DNA of 64,000 nucleotides, from positions 186,001 to 250,000 of the forward strand of contig NZ_LATM01000004.1 of assembly GCF_000972495.1 (NCBI RefSeq), read 5' to 3'. This document shows, one piece after another, positions 1 to 8,530 of the stretch (the first letter of the stretch is position 1; each line of letters opens with the position of its first letter). The position numbers were made by a program, and so were the translations under genes. Under the pieces are notes generated by a model. That model was not told where the DNA came from. It did no database searches and worked only from the letters and a program-made list of their open reading frames with translations. The DNA is from Hymenobacter terrenus (GTDB lineage: Bacteria; Bacteroidota; Bacteroidia; Cytophagales; Hymenobacteraceae).

Positions 1-640
1 CAGCTGTCTTGCTGGCATACACGTGGGCATTGCCCGACCCGCTAACGCGCACCGTGCAGGTTTCGGTTTTCAGGTTGTGCGCTTTCACGTTGCCCGAGCC
101 GCTGATGCGAATTTCCTGGTTCGGGCAATTGCCTCCAATCAGCACAGTCCCCGAGCCGGCCACCGCCGTTTCGAGGCTGGAGGCAGTGAGCTGCGGCACC
201 AGCAGATTACCCGAGCCAGCCATTGCCAGGGTTATAGCATTGGCTTTCAAAGGGCCCTCTACTTCGAGCTTGCCGGAGCCGCCCACGCGCAAGGCGGTAA
301 GGTCGGGCGCCGTCACATACACCGTCACCGGTTCTTGGGATTTATTGTCGAACCAGCCTTTTTTATCATTGTCCCGACGGTGGCGCAGGTGGAGCTGCTT
401 GTTTTCCACCACGGTTTCAAATCTGGCCAAGGCCTCGGGAGAGGCTTCTACCACTACGCTTTGTGGACTGCCCTGCTTAAGCACCACGTGCGCCGAGCCC
501 CCAAGACTGACTTCTGTGAATGGACCCACCGACCGGGTTTCGCGCTGGGCTTCGAGCCGCACCGTGCTGAATGATGAAAGAATTCCTGCGACCACGACCA
601 CCAGCCCGGCCCACATTAATTGAATACGCAGCTTGTTCAT
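1..640 (-). CDS. GIN-domain (DUF2807) exported protein, 3' end outside window
   Basis: Partial gene running off the left edge. The minus strand is open from an ATG at 640 to base 1 (213 codons). The start MNKLRIQLMWAGLVVVV is a signal peptide or membrane anchor. It is followed by the DUF2807 pattern: an early segment resembling PFTEVSLGGSAHVVLKQG, then repeated Gly/Ser turns (VGGSGKLEVEG, MAGSGNLLV, VAGSGTVLIGG, ISGSGNV, VSGSGNAHV) expected of a right-handed beta-helix. Family members are exported and mostly of unknown function; some sit beside anti-sigma or two-component genes. A second GIN-domain gene lies at 7628-8335, but the two are clearly different in sequence. Function beyond an envelope or periplasmic beta-helix is not known. 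Confidence 0.85.
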   Translation of the reverse strand, partial: MNKLRIQLMWAGLVVVVAGILSSFSTVRLEAQRETRSVGPFTEVSLGGSAHVVLKQGSPQSVVVEASPEALARFETVVENKQLHLRHRRDNDKKGWFDNKSQEPVTVYVTAPDLTALRVGGSGKLEVEGPLKANAITLAMAGSGNLLVPQLTASSLETAVAGSGTVLIGGNCPNQEIRISGSGNVKAHNLKTETCTVRVSGSGNAHVYASKTA

Positions 641-726
641 TAGAAAAAGGTGAAAAGTAAATAATTTACGAAACGCTTAGCGCTAACCAAGGATGCTATT
701 GTAACTACGAAGGTTGCCGGGTTGAG

Positions 727-1324
727 CTACACCTCCGCAAATACCTCGCTCCACTCCAGCAGGAGGCCCGGTAGGGGACGCACCGGAATGGGGCCGGGCG
801 TGAAATACTCACCGACCAACTGGTACTGGCCATTTTCGAGCACATAAGCCGCCACGGTTTTCACCCCCAGAAAAACTATCCAGTACTCCAGCACCCCACT
901 TTCTTCGTAGAGGTCGAACTTTATTTTGGTGTCGCGGGCGATGTTGCCAGGCGAGAGGATTTCAATAATCCAGTCCGGCGCGCCCAGGCAGCCGCAGTCG
1001 TCGAGCTTGGTCCGGTCCGCATACCACGCAGATGTCGGGCTGCACTACTGTCTGAATCTGCTGGTCACCATCGGCTCCGGCAGTGGTCAGCCGCACATCG
1101 AAAGGGGCATGGTATACTTGGTGTCGCTGGCCTTTTAAATGCTGTCGGATTTCGCCCAAAAGGTTACCTGAATAAATCTGATGCAGCCGATTAGGACCCG
1201 CCATCGGCCGCATCAGCCTTCCCCTGATAAGCTCCACCAATTCGTCGAACCGCTACGTCAGGTAGTCAGCGTAACTATATTTTTGGTCGGGGTCGAGCTG
1301 CGAAAGTGAGGTGATGAAAGCCAT
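727..1324 (-). pseudogene. Uma2-family (DUF820) nuclease-like gene, disrupted
   Basis: Read from the ATG at 1324 on the minus strand, the product starts MAFITSLSQLDPDQKYSYADYL. It then meets an in-frame TAG at 1253-1255, where the family usually has Trp or another residue before the FDELVELIRGRL segment. A second lesion follows near 1016-1021: after QPDICVVC the frame moves by one base (an extra G relative to the expected TGC GAC CGG), and the protein continues DRTKLDDCGCLGAPDWIIEI to a TAG at 727-729. The order VELIxGxL, QPDI, GxPDWIIEILSP, K, LYExxGVxEYWI is that of Uma2/DUF820 proteins, whose fold resembles PD-(D/E)XK nucleases. Two independent lesions make a functional product unlikely. 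Uma2 genes are often expanded and decayed in Cytophagales and cyanobacteria. Confidence 0.85.
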
Positions 1325-1551
1325 AGGGAAGGATGCGTTGCGCGTCAATAAAAATACGCGAGTCCAGCGCCCACGACTAAAATCCGACGTGCAGGCGAAC
1401 GGCTATCTCGTGGACCGCCCGCTGTATTACAATTCCCCCATGCGTTCGATGCCCCTTCATTCCAATGAAGCCGTAAGCGCCAAGTAGGCGTGGTGTTTCA
1501 AACTGACGCCATTCTCCGAAACTTCTACGGTCTCGCCGGGAAGGCTTTCGC

Positions 1552-1559
1552 TATTTTTG
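1552..1559 (+). promoter_or_regulatory. TAnnTTTG -7 box (TATTTTTG)
   Basis: Exact match to the Bacteroidota primary-sigma -7 consensus, ending 4 nt before the ATG at 1564. That spacing would put the transcription start at or beside the start codon, so the hydrolase mRNA may be leaderless. No clear -33 TTG was identified. Confidence 0.45.
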
Positions 1560-1563
1560 CCCC

Positions 1564-2346
1564 ATGCCTTTGCTTCACCATCTCGACCAAGGCCAGGGCC
1601 GGCCCCTGGTCATCCTCCACGGCCTGTTTGGCACGCTCGACAACTGGCAGACGCTGGCCCGACGCTGGGCCACCGAAGCCGGCCTGCGCGTCATCAGCGT
1701 GGATTTGCGCAATCATGGCCGCTCCTTCCACAGCCCCGAGCACTCCTACCCGCTCATGGTGGAAGATGTGCTGGCCTTGTTCGACCACCTTCAACTGGGA
1801 GCCGATACGACGCTCCTCGGCCACAGCATGGGTGGCAAGGTGGCCATGTGCCTGGCCCTGGCCCACCCTGAGCGGTTGGCCCGGCTTATCGTCATCGATA
1901 TTGCCCCACGCTTCTCCGACATGCGCCACCAAGACGATATCCTGGACGGCCTGCACGCAGTAGACCTCGCCGCCATCAGTAGCCGGCAGGAAGCCGACAC
2001 CGCCCTGGCTCCGCACGTTCGCAACCTAGGCACCCGGCAGTTTTTGCTAAAAAATCTGTACCGCAAGGAGGATAATTCCTTCGCTTGGCGCATCAATCTC
2101 GATGTGCTCGCGGCCCAATTGCCGGCCATCGGCGAAGCCACGGAAAGCCACACCCCCTTTCTGAAGCCAGCGCTGTTTATCCGGGGCGGCAACTCCGATT
2201 ATATCACAGCGGAGGACAAGCTGCACGACATTCCGACACTATTCCCGAACTCCCAGGTAGCCACAGTGGTCGATGCCGGCCATTGGGTACATGCTGAAAA
2301 GCCAGAGGAAGTTTTCGGGTTGGTGCGCGCCTTTGCGCTGAGTTGA
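1564..2346 (+). CDS. alpha/beta-fold hydrolase (YbfF/esterase-like)
   Basis: 260-residue cytoplasmic alpha/beta hydrolase without a signal peptide, close in size and layout to bacterial YbfF-type acyl esterases. The oxyanion-hole HG is at residues 19-20 (LHGLFG), the nucleophile elbow GHSMGG has Ser88, the acid is probably Asp212 (GGNSDY) and the base is His240 (DAGHWVHAEKP). All three catalytic residues are present, unlike the hydrolase-like proteins at 20902 and 24918. The family hydrolyses short acyl esters or thioesters; the physiological substrate cannot be told from sequence. The ATG at 1564 follows a TATTTTTG box by 4 nt. The methyltransferase gene starts 45 nt downstream on the same strand, so the two may be co-transcribed. 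Confidence 0.9.
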   Translation: MPLLHHLDQGQGRPLVILHGLFGTLDNWQTLARRWATEAGLRVISVDLRNHGRSFHSPEHSYPLMVEDVLALFDHLQLGADTTLLGHSMGGKVAMCLALAHPERLARLIVIDIAPRFSDMRHQDDILDGLHAVDLAAISSRQEADTALAPHVRNLGTRQFLLKNLYRKEDNSFAWRINLDVLAAQLPAIGEATESHTPFLKPALFIRGGNSDYITAEDKLHDIPTLFPNSQVATVVDAGHWVHAEKPEEVFGLVRAFALS

Positions 2347-2390
2347 TAATAGCCTCTTTAATTCTTCCCTACTTAACCTTCGACGCCTAA

Positions 2391-3092
2391 TTGCTGTACC
2401 TCATCCCCACGCCGCTTGCCGAAGACACGGTGCCTCAGGTACTACCGCCCCAGGTAGTGGCAGCCGTGGCGGCCCTCCCCTACTTCCTGGTAGAGAACGC
2501 ACGTACAGCCCGGCGCTTCGTAAAAAGCGTGGCTCCGCACCGCGTGATTGAGGACATCCGCTTCACAGTTATCGACAAAGACAGCACCGACGCCGAGGTG
2601 CGCGCCGCCCTGGTTCCCCTGACGAAAGAAGGAATCGACGGCGGCATTCTCAGCGAAGCGGGCTGCCCCGGCATTGCCGACCCCGGCGCGGCGCTGGTGC
2701 GCGAGGCTCATCGGCTGGGCATTAAAGTGGGGCCGCTGGTGGGGCCATCTTCGCTGTTATTAGCGCTAATGGCATCTGGCCTGAATGGGCAGCAGTTTGC
2801 GTTTCACGGGTACTTGCCCATTGAAAAGGCACCGCGCGTGGCAGCCATTAAAACGCTGGAAAAAGAAGCACAGCAGCGGCAGCAGTCGCAGTTGTTTATT
2901 GAAACTCCCTATCGCAACGGAGCATTGTTTGCCGATTTACTAGCCCACTTGCAGCCCGACACCCGCCTGTGCGTGGCTGCTGACGTGACCGGTACCGACG
3001 AATTTATCAAGACCCTATCGGTAGCCGACTGGCGGCGCCTGCCAGCCCCAGCGCTGCACAAGATTCCGACGGTATTTGTGCTCGGCACCTAG
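2391..3092 (+). CDS. SAM-dependent methyltransferase, RsmI-like (tetrapyrrole methylase fold)
   Basis: 233-residue protein of the RsmI/tetrapyrrole-methylase superfamily. Visible motifs are the N-terminal LYLIPTPLAE strand, SEAGCPGIADPG (the counterpart of RsmI SDAGTPxISDPG), the GPSS turn followed by ALMASGL, and FHGYLP. RsmI methylates the 2'-O of C1402 in 16S rRNA. Bacteroidota often carry a shorter RsmI paralogue of this type, and I cannot say whether this copy does that job. The reading frame opens with TTG at 2391, directly after an in-frame TAA, so no longer version is possible. The gene ends against a hairpin shared with the convergent ammonium transporter. Confidence 0.8.
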   Translation: MLYLIPTPLAEDTVPQVLPPQVVAAVAALPYFLVENARTARRFVKSVAPHRVIEDIRFTVIDKDSTDAEVRAALVPLTKEGIDGGILSEAGCPGIADPGAALVREAHRLGIKVGPLVGPSSLLLALMASGLNGQQFAFHGYLPIEKAPRVAAIKTLEKEAQQRQQSQLFIETPYRNGALFADLLAHLQPDTRLCVAADVTGTDEFIKTLSVADWRRLPAPALHKIPTVFVLGT

Positions 3093-3094
3093 GA

Positions 3095-3148
3095 CTGAGA
3101 AAGAAGCCTCCGGCCTCTGATTTGGAAGGCCGGAAGTCTCTTTCTCAG
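3095..3148. terminator. bidirectional hairpin terminator
   Basis: Two arms of about 22 nt (CTGAGAAAGAAGCCTCCGGC side against its near-perfect complement) flank a loop of about 10 nt. They lie between the convergent methyltransferase and ammonium transporter genes. A/T-rich outer parts of the stem allow use in both directions. Confidence 0.75.
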
Positions 3149-3161
3149 CTAATCGCGGCTC

Positions 3162-4526
3162 TTACGAGGCCTTAACCACAAACTGCAAGTTCTCGGTCCG
3201 CACTACCTCTTCCGCGATGGGCAATACAGTTTCGCCATGCTGGCTCATGTCGAGGCCATGGGCTTCGTGAATGGCATTTACTCGAATGGGGATGAGCAGG
3301 TTGGTAAACTTATAGAGCAGATAGGAGCCGCCGAAAGTAAAGACCGAGATGAAGGCCAGTGCGCCCAGATGGTGCCAGAGCAAGGTAACTGAGCCGGTAA
3401 TCAGGCCGCCTTCTTTGGCGAAGATGGCCGTCATAATCATGCCCACGATGCCGCCTACGCCGTGGCAGGGAAACACATCGAGCGTGTCGTCGAGCGTAGT
3501 GCGGTTTTTCAAATCGACCGCACCGGCACTGATGGCCGCCGATACCACCCCAATGAACAGCGCCGGGCCATAGTTCACGTAGCCCGCGGCGGGCGTGATG
3601 GCCACTAAACCTACTACCGCCCCAATAGCCGCCCCTGCCGCTGAGGGCCGCTGCCCGCGCACGGCTTCAATCATCATCCAGGTGAGCATGGCGGCGGCTG
3701 AGGCTAAGTGCGTGGTCATAAAGGCCTGCACAGCTACCGTATTGGCGGCCAGGGCTGAGCCGGCGTTGAAACCAAACCAGCCAAACCAGAGCAGGCCCGT
3801 GCCGATGAGGATGAACGGCACGTTGGGGGGCACGTGGGTGTGGCCTTCGAGGTGGGAGTGCCGACGACCCAGCGCCAGGGCGCCGGCCAGCGCCGCGAAG
3901 CCCGCCGAGATGTGCACCACCGTGCCTCCGGCAAAGTCGAGCACCCCCCATTTGAGTAGGAAGCCATCGGGGTGCCAGGTCCAGTGGGCCAGGGGGCAGT
4001 AGATGAGCAGACTGAACAGGCACATGAACAAGAGGTAGCCCCAGAAACGAATTCGCTCGGCAAAGGCGCCACTGATGAGAGCCGGCGTAATGATGGCGAA
4101 CTTCAGTTGGAACGCGGCGAAAAGCACCAGTGGCAAGTTTGTGGCTAGGCGTGGGTGCGGGGCGGTGCCCACGTGATTGAACATGAAGAACGTCATCGGA
4201 TTGCCGATAACGCCGCCGATGCTGTCGCCAAACGCCAGCGAAAAACCGACCACATACCACAGCATTGAAATCACGCCCAAGGCTATAAAGCTCTGTAGCA
4301 TGGTGGAAATAACGTTGCGCTTGCTCACCATGCCGCCGTAGAAAAAAGCCAGACCTGGTGTCATCAATAACACGAGGCCGGAGGCGGACAACATCCAAGC
4401 TAAATCGGCGGGGTTGAAGGCGTTGGGTTTAGCGTCGGGGTGGTCTTGAGGCAGAAACGCTGCCAAGCCGGCTAATAGTAAGATCAAGCCTAAGCAGGCG
4501 GTAGCTAAATATTGCTTGCGAGTCAT
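3162..4526 (-). CDS. amt: ammonium transporter (Amt/MEP/Rh family)
   Basis: 454-residue inner-membrane ammonium channel. After a first hydrophobic segment (possible cleaved signal, as in many Amt proteins) comes the family hallmark WMLSASGLVLLMTPGLAFFYGG, followed by about ten further membrane helices. GGTVVHISAGFAAL and CHGVGGIVGMI are typical pore and late-helix segments. The start was set at the ATG at 4526 (MTRKQYLATACLG); a further in-frame ATG at 4589 would add a polar extension with no family counterpart. The gene follows the two-component pair on the same strand, but no glnB/glnK gene is adjacent. A weak inverted repeat (GATACCCC/GGGGTGATC, 4577-4604) sits in the upstream region. I looked for a sigma-54 site there and did not find a convincing one. 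Confidence 0.93.
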   Translation of the reverse strand: MTRKQYLATACLGLILLLAGLAAFLPQDHPDAKPNAFNPADLAWMLSASGLVLLMTPGLAFFYGGMVSKRNVISTMLQSFIALGVISMLWYVVGFSLAFGDSIGGVIGNPMTFFMFNHVGTAPHPRLATNLPLVLFAAFQLKFAIITPALISGAFAERIRFWGYLLFMCLFSLLIYCPLAHWTWHPDGFLLKWGVLDFAGGTVVHISAGFAALAGALALGRRHSHLEGHTHVPPNVPFILIGTGLLWFGWFGFNAGSALAANTVAVQAFMTTHLASAAAMLTWMMIEAVRGQRPSAAGAAIGAVVGLVAITPAAGYVNYGPALFIGVVSAAISAGAVDLKNRTTLDDTLDVFPCHGVGGIVGMIMTAIFAKEGGLITGSVTLLWHHLGALAFISVFTFGGSYLLYKFTNLLIPIRVNAIHEAHGLDMSQHGETVLPIAEEVVRTENLQFVVKAS

Positions 4527-4653
4527 AATATGAGTGAATTCAAAGGCACTCCGCGAAATTAAGCAACTATTTACTTGATACCCCATCACGAATGAGGGGT
4601 GATCTATAAAATTTCATCATAAACTGAATACCGCTACCTTCTTTCTCATACCC

Positions 4654-5958
4654 CTACTTCGTTTCCATGATGAATGCAGTGCGTTGCGTGGTGTCATTTG
4701 TTTCCAACCGAAACTGGAAGCCGTGAGCTAGTAGAATATCCCGAACCAGCGTGAGGCCGATGCCCTGGCCGTCGCGCTTGGTGCTGAAAAAGGGTGTGAA
4801 CAACTGCTGGCTTATTTCGGGGGTGATGCTGGGGCCGTCGTTCTCTATTGTGATAGTGGCCGGCGCGGCTACAGTGCGCACCCAGATGTTACCATCCTGC
4901 CCAATGGCTTCGAGGGCGTTTTTGGCAATATTGAGCAAGACCTGCTCCATTTGCTGGGCATCGAGATTGAGCAGCAGCGGAGTCGGGGGGATTTCCAGAT
5001 GCCAGTGGATGCGACGCTCCTCGCTTTGGGGTTGCAGCAGGCGGCAGATGCCGCGGAGCAGCGTGTGTACATCGGTGGGCTGCAGGGTGGGTGGCGGCAG
5101 CCGAACGAGGCGGGCGAAGTTGGCAATAAAGTTGGCCAACTGCGTATTGCGGGTGATGCTGACGTCGAGCGCCTGGGTGAAGTCAGGTTGGTCGTCGGCG
5201 GCTAGCTGCGGGGCGTAGTAATGGAAACTGTGCAGGATGGAGTTGATGGCTCCGATGGAGTTGTTGATTTCGTGCGACATCATCCGAATCAACTGTCCGT
5301 AGGCCTGTTTCTCTTGCTTGATAAGCTCCTGGGTCAACTCTTCGAGCAAAATGAAGCGGCGGGTGAACCCCCGATCGAGAAAGTGCGCGACGTGGGCACG
5401 GTAGGTTTGCAGGCCCGAAAGGCGCAGGGATTGCGGCTGGTTCTCGGTCAGGGCCGCCAACGCCGGGCCCCAGGCACCGGGCAGTTCGGCTGGCAATTGG
5501 CCCAGCAGGTCTTCGGCAGGCTGTCCCAGAAACCGCTCGGCGGCGGCATTCACGCTTTCGAGCCGGCCTTCAAAATCCAGAATGAGCACACCAGCCGGCG
5601 AGGCTTGAATGAGGTGTTCGAGCAGGAAGCTTTTTTCGTGCTGACTCACTCGCTCATGCCGCAGCTCGTCAATCATCTGGTTGTAGACGGTGATGAGTTG
5701 GTCCATCTCACGCTGCCCCACTGGCACGAACTTCATAGAGAAATCCTTGGCCTGAATGGCCGCCGTGCCCGCCGCAATGAGCTGAAACGGCCGCACAAAA
5801 CCTCGGTACAATTGCACAGTGAGGACGATGCTTACCACCAATAGCGCTTCGGAAACAACGAACAGCACCGGATTGCTGGTGCGCAACTGCGTGGCCAGCG
5901 CAATGAGCACCACGTGAATGATGGCGACAAAAAGCAGAAATTTGGTCCGAAGAGTCAT
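4654..5958 (-). CDS. sensor histidine kinase (NtrY/NtrB-like, PAS-containing)
   Basis: 434-residue membrane kinase. Two closely spaced membrane helices (about residues 7-24 and 31-50) leave almost no periplasmic loop. A HAMP-like linker, a PAS segment (about 115-150, ILDFEGRLESVNAAAERFLG), the H-box RMMSHEINNSIGA with His229, an N-box (NIAKNALEAI) and a G-box (STKRDGQGIGL) follow. It probably phosphorylates the response regulator encoded just upstream (6080-7462), with which it forms an operon. The ATG at 5958 (MTLRTKFLLF) was chosen because the alternative at 5988 adds residues encoded by a short palindromic repeat also found elsewhere. The tiny external domain suggests sensing in the membrane or cytoplasm. 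Confidence 0.9.
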   Translation of the reverse strand: MTLRTKFLLFVAIIHVVLIALATQLRTSNPVLFVVSEALLVVSIVLTVQLYRGFVRPFQLIAAGTAAIQAKDFSMKFVPVGQREMDQLITVYNQMIDELRHERVSQHEKSFLLEHLIQASPAGVLILDFEGRLESVNAAAERFLGQPAEDLLGQLPAELPGAWGPALAALTENQPQSLRLSGLQTYRAHVAHFLDRGFTRRFILLEELTQELIKQEKQAYGQLIRMMSHEINNSIGAINSILHSFHYYAPQLAADDQPDFTQALDVSITRNTQLANFIANFARLVRLPPPTLQPTDVHTLLRGICRLLQPQSEERRIHWHLEIPPTPLLLNLDAQQMEQVLLNIAKNALEAIGQDGNIWVRTVAAPATITIENDGPSITPEISQQLFTPFFSTKRDGQGIGLTLVRDILLAHGFQFRLETNDTTQRTAFIMETK

Positions 5959-6068
5959 GTAGCGCGGAGCCTTCGCTCCGTGAGGCATTGAACGATATTA
6001 CGCACCTTAACTGGTAATATAGTGCGGGAGCGGTGCGGGCATTACGCGAAGCCAAGGCTCCGCGCCAC
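5959..6068. repeat. inverted pair of a short GC-rich palindromic repeat
   Basis: Copy 1 (about 5961-5986, GCGCGGAGCCTTCGCTCCG) and a reverse copy (about 6046-6068, GCGAAGCCAAGGCTCCGCGC) lie between the response regulator and the kinase. A third copy is at 40425-40446. These look like members of a dispersed REP-type family; they may also reduce kinase expression relative to the regulator. Confidence 0.6.
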
Positions 6069-6079
6069 AAACGGGCAGA

Positions 6080-7462
6080 TTATTGTTCGTAGGGAATGCC
6101 GTGCTTTTCGAACCTTCTGTATAGGGCGCCTCTGCTCAGACCCAGGGCTTTGGCCACGCGGCTGATGTTGCCGTCGTAGTGCGCGAGGCTCTGCCGAATC
6201 ATTTGGGCTTCGAGCTCGTCGAGGGTCATGGTGCCGGGGGTGGGCAACTCGCCGGGCGCGGGCGCACGCACGGGCAGGCGCTGCGCGTTGGCCTGAAAGT
6301 CTTCGGGCCCCAGCTCATCTTTGCCGCTCACGAGCACGGCCCGCTCCACCAGGTTCTTCAGCTCGCGGATGTTGCCGGGCAGGGGTTGCTCGCGCAGCCA
6401 GTGCAGGGCCTGGGTGCTGACTTTGAGGGCGGGGCGCTGGTAAGTAGCCCGTAGCTGGTCGACAAAGTGCTGGGTGAGCAATGGAATATCGGCCGGACGC
6501 TCGCGCAGGGCGGGCAGGCGCACGGTAATCAGGTTGATGCGATAGAACAGGTCTTCGCGGAAACGGCCCTGCGCTACCATCTCGGCCAGGTTGCGATTGG
6601 TAGCAGCAATGACCCGGATGTCGAGGCGGCGGGTCTTGCTATCGCCAAGCACTTCGTAGGTACGGTCTTGTAGCACACGTAGCAGCTTCACCTGGCTGGC
6701 CAACTCCAACTCGCCAATTTCATCGAGAAAAATAGTGCCGCCGTTGGCCAACTCAAAGCGGCCCACGCGGTCGGCCTTGGCGTCGGTGAAGGCGCCGCGC
6801 CGGTGGCCGAACATCTCGCTTTCGAACAGCGAGGAGGAAATGCCGCCCAGGTTCACTTTCACGAAGGGCTGATTACGGCGCTGGCTGTTGCGGTGAATGG
6901 CCTCGGCGATAAGCTCCTTGCCGGTTCCGCTGTCGCCTTCAATCAGCACCGAAGCATCGGTGGCAGCCACCTGGCCCACGTTGCGCAGCACCTGCAGCAG
7001 CTGCGCATCTTGCCCGATGATGTCGGTAAACCGGTACTGCTTGTCGAGTTGGCGGCGGCTGGCGGCGGGGGTGTCAGCATCGGCCGGCGCGGCTTCGTAC
7101 AGGCTGAGCACCGTGCCGATGGTTTGCAGCAAGGCGTCGTTATGCCAAGGTTTAGTCACGAATTCGGCCGCGCCGGCTTTCATGCCTTCCACCGCCAGGC
7201 TGATAGAGCCCCAGCCAGTGATAAGGATGACGGGCACCTGCGGGGCCAGTTGCTTCACCTGGCGCAGCAGGGCCAGGCCATCGGCACCGGTAGTTGCGAG
7301 GGAGAAGTTCATATCCATCAATACCAGCCGGGGCGGGGCTTCGCGCACCACGGCCAAGGCTTCGGTGGGTGTGGCCACAGCTTGCGCGGGGTAGCCGGCC
7401 TGCTTCAGCAGTAGCTTGAGTGAGGTACGAACGGCGAGGTCGTCGTCAATGATGAGGAACAT
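6080..7462 (-). CDS. sigma-54-dependent response regulator (NtrC family)
   Basis: 460 residues in the full NtrC layout. An N-terminal receiver domain carries Asp50 (LVLMDMNFS) and Lys104 (FVTKPW). The AAA+ domain has Walker A GDSGTGKE (176-183), the sigma-54 contact loop as GAFTDA (223-228; canonical GAFTGA) and Walker B IFLDEIGEL (about 245-252). A C-terminal Fis-type helix-turn-helix (NISRVAKALGLSRGALYRRF) completes it. It activates RNA polymerase carrying sigma-54. Its cognate kinase is encoded immediately downstream. Upstream on the same strand lies the HlyD/TolC/MacB-type export locus, which begins with a sigma-54-like promoter at 17050-17066; control of that locus is the natural inference. 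The GAFTDA variant occurs in other regulators of this kind. Confidence 0.93.
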   Translation of the reverse strand: MFLIIDDDLAVRTSLKLLLKQAGYPAQAVATPTEALAVVREAPPRLVLMDMNFSLATTGADGLALLRQVKQLAPQVPVILITGWGSISLAVEGMKAGAAEFVTKPWHNDALLQTIGTVLSLYEAAPADADTPAASRRQLDKQYRFTDIIGQDAQLLQVLRNVGQVAATDASVLIEGDSGTGKELIAEAIHRNSQRRNQPFVKVNLGGISSSLFESEMFGHRRGAFTDAKADRVGRFELANGGTIFLDEIGELELASQVKLLRVLQDRTYEVLGDSKTRRLDIRVIAATNRNLAEMVAQGRFREDLFYRINLITVRLPALRERPADIPLLTQHFVDQLRATYQRPALKVSTQALHWLREQPLPGNIRELKNLVERAVLVSGKDELGPEDFQANAQRLPVRAPAPGELPTPGTMTLDELEAQMIRQSLAHYDGNISRVAKALGLSRGALYRRFEKHGIPYEQ

Positions 7463-7495
7463 GATGCAGAAAAGTAGATACGAGGTGAGCTAGAA

Positions 7496-7592
7496 CGTCA
7501 TGCAGAGCGCAGCGAAGCATCTCGCTTGTTAGTAGCCCAATTGATTGAATTAGTGAAAGCACGCGAGATACTTCGCTGCGCTCTGCATGACG
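7496..7592. repeat. 30-bp-arm inverted repeat (REP-like element)
   Basis: Left arm 7496-7525 (starting CGTCATGCAGAGCGCAGCGA) and right arm 7563-7592 are complementary at 29 of 30 positions around a 37-nt AT-richer centre. The element lies between the GIN-domain gene and the response regulator. It may end transcription from the GIN gene and looks like a mobile or dispersed palindromic unit. Confidence 0.8.
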
Positions 7593-7627
7593 AGCCAACG
7601 ATTGATCTGCCAATGAGAACCAGCCCT

Positions 7628-8335
7628 CTAACGGCTACTGACGCTGCCGCCACTGCTGGTGTGTTTCATGATTCTTGGCGCCCCGGTGTAGCGCACGCCG
7701 CCGCCGCTCGACGCCTCGGCCGTCAGGCTTTCCTGCACGTCTACCGCGATGTTACCCCCGCTCGAAGCCGAGGCTTGGCAGGTAGCCACTTGTAGTTCTT
7801 TGCTCTTAAACACCGCGCCGCTCGATGCCTGCACATCCAGGCGCGGGATTTTACCACCCAGCGTGGCCACGCCGCCGCTGCTCACGCTGGCTTGTAAAGC
7901 GGGCGCCGTGAAGGTGGCGGCGGTGAAAGTGGCGCCAGAGGAAAGCTCCAATTTGAATTCGTTGGCAGCATAGGCGCCTTTCACTTCCACCTTGGCCCCA
8001 CTACTGGCGCTGAGGCTGGTGAGCGGGGCCGCCGTCACGTTCACCCGCAGGTTGCGGATATAGTTTCTCTTGCCCCAGTTCTCATCCTGCTTGCGGTCGA
8101 AGCTGATTTTCAGCACGCCGTCGCGGACTTCCGTTTTAAGCCGGGCCAGTTGCTCGGGCGTGTCGGCACTGGCCTCCACTAGCTGAGTTGAGCCGGCCAT
8201 TAGGTTTACTTCAATGCCGTTGGAAACCTGCAAGGCGTGAAAAGTGCCGACGGTGCGCACTTCGGGATTGATTTGGGCAATGGCGGGCACAAAGGCCAGC
8301 AGCCAAAGCAGCGCGGGTACTACTAGGTTTTTCAT
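7628..8335 (-). CDS. GIN-domain (DUF2807) exported protein
   Basis: 235 residues with a signal peptide (MKNLVVPALLWLLAFVPAIAQ). A DUF2807/GIN domain opens with VRTVGTFHALQVSNGIEVNLM and ends in serine/glycine ladders (ASSGAKVEV, LSSGATFTA, VSSGGVATL, ASSGAVFKS, ASSGGNIAV, ASSGGGVRY). This is the repeating-turn pattern expected of a beta-helix. The protein is likely periplasmic or surface-located. It lies on the same strand as the permeases upstream and the two-component genes downstream, so it could be an accessory of that export/sensing locus, though about 190 nt separate it from the nearest permease. No enzymatic motif is visible. It is a distant relative of the truncated protein at the left edge. 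Confidence 0.87.
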   Translation of the reverse strand: MKNLVVPALLWLLAFVPAIAQINPEVRTVGTFHALQVSNGIEVNLMAGSTQLVEASADTPEQLARLKTEVRDGVLKISFDRKQDENWGKRNYIRNLRVNVTAAPLTSLSASSGAKVEVKGAYAANEFKLELSSGATFTAATFTAPALQASVSSGGVATLGGKIPRLDVQASSGAVFKSKELQVATCQASASSGGNIAVDVQESLTAEASSGGGVRYTGAPRIMKHTSSGGSVSSR

Positions 8336-8530
8336 GGTTAGAGGTGAGTAAGCGAGTGAGAAAAATTAATGAGTCGGTCTAACTTAATTCGGCCCGACTA
8401 CCGGGGCAAAGGAGCATTCGTTACAAGTCTGAGTAAAATAAACCGAACTTAGAAGCCGCGCCCCAGGCGTACTTAGCCTGAACTTATCCGTACTGGCCCG
8501 CCCGATTAATAGGTTAGCGGTAGGGCAAGC

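Noticed and set aside
9..623. Long plus-strand frames over the first 600 nt
   Set aside because: The minus strand encodes a clear GIN-domain protein with signal peptide; the plus-strand frames are Pro/Ala/Arg-rich antisense shadows.
4527..4653. Sigma-54 promoter in front of amt
   Set aside because: A TTGC is present upstream of amt, but no GG-containing -24 element at the needed spacing.
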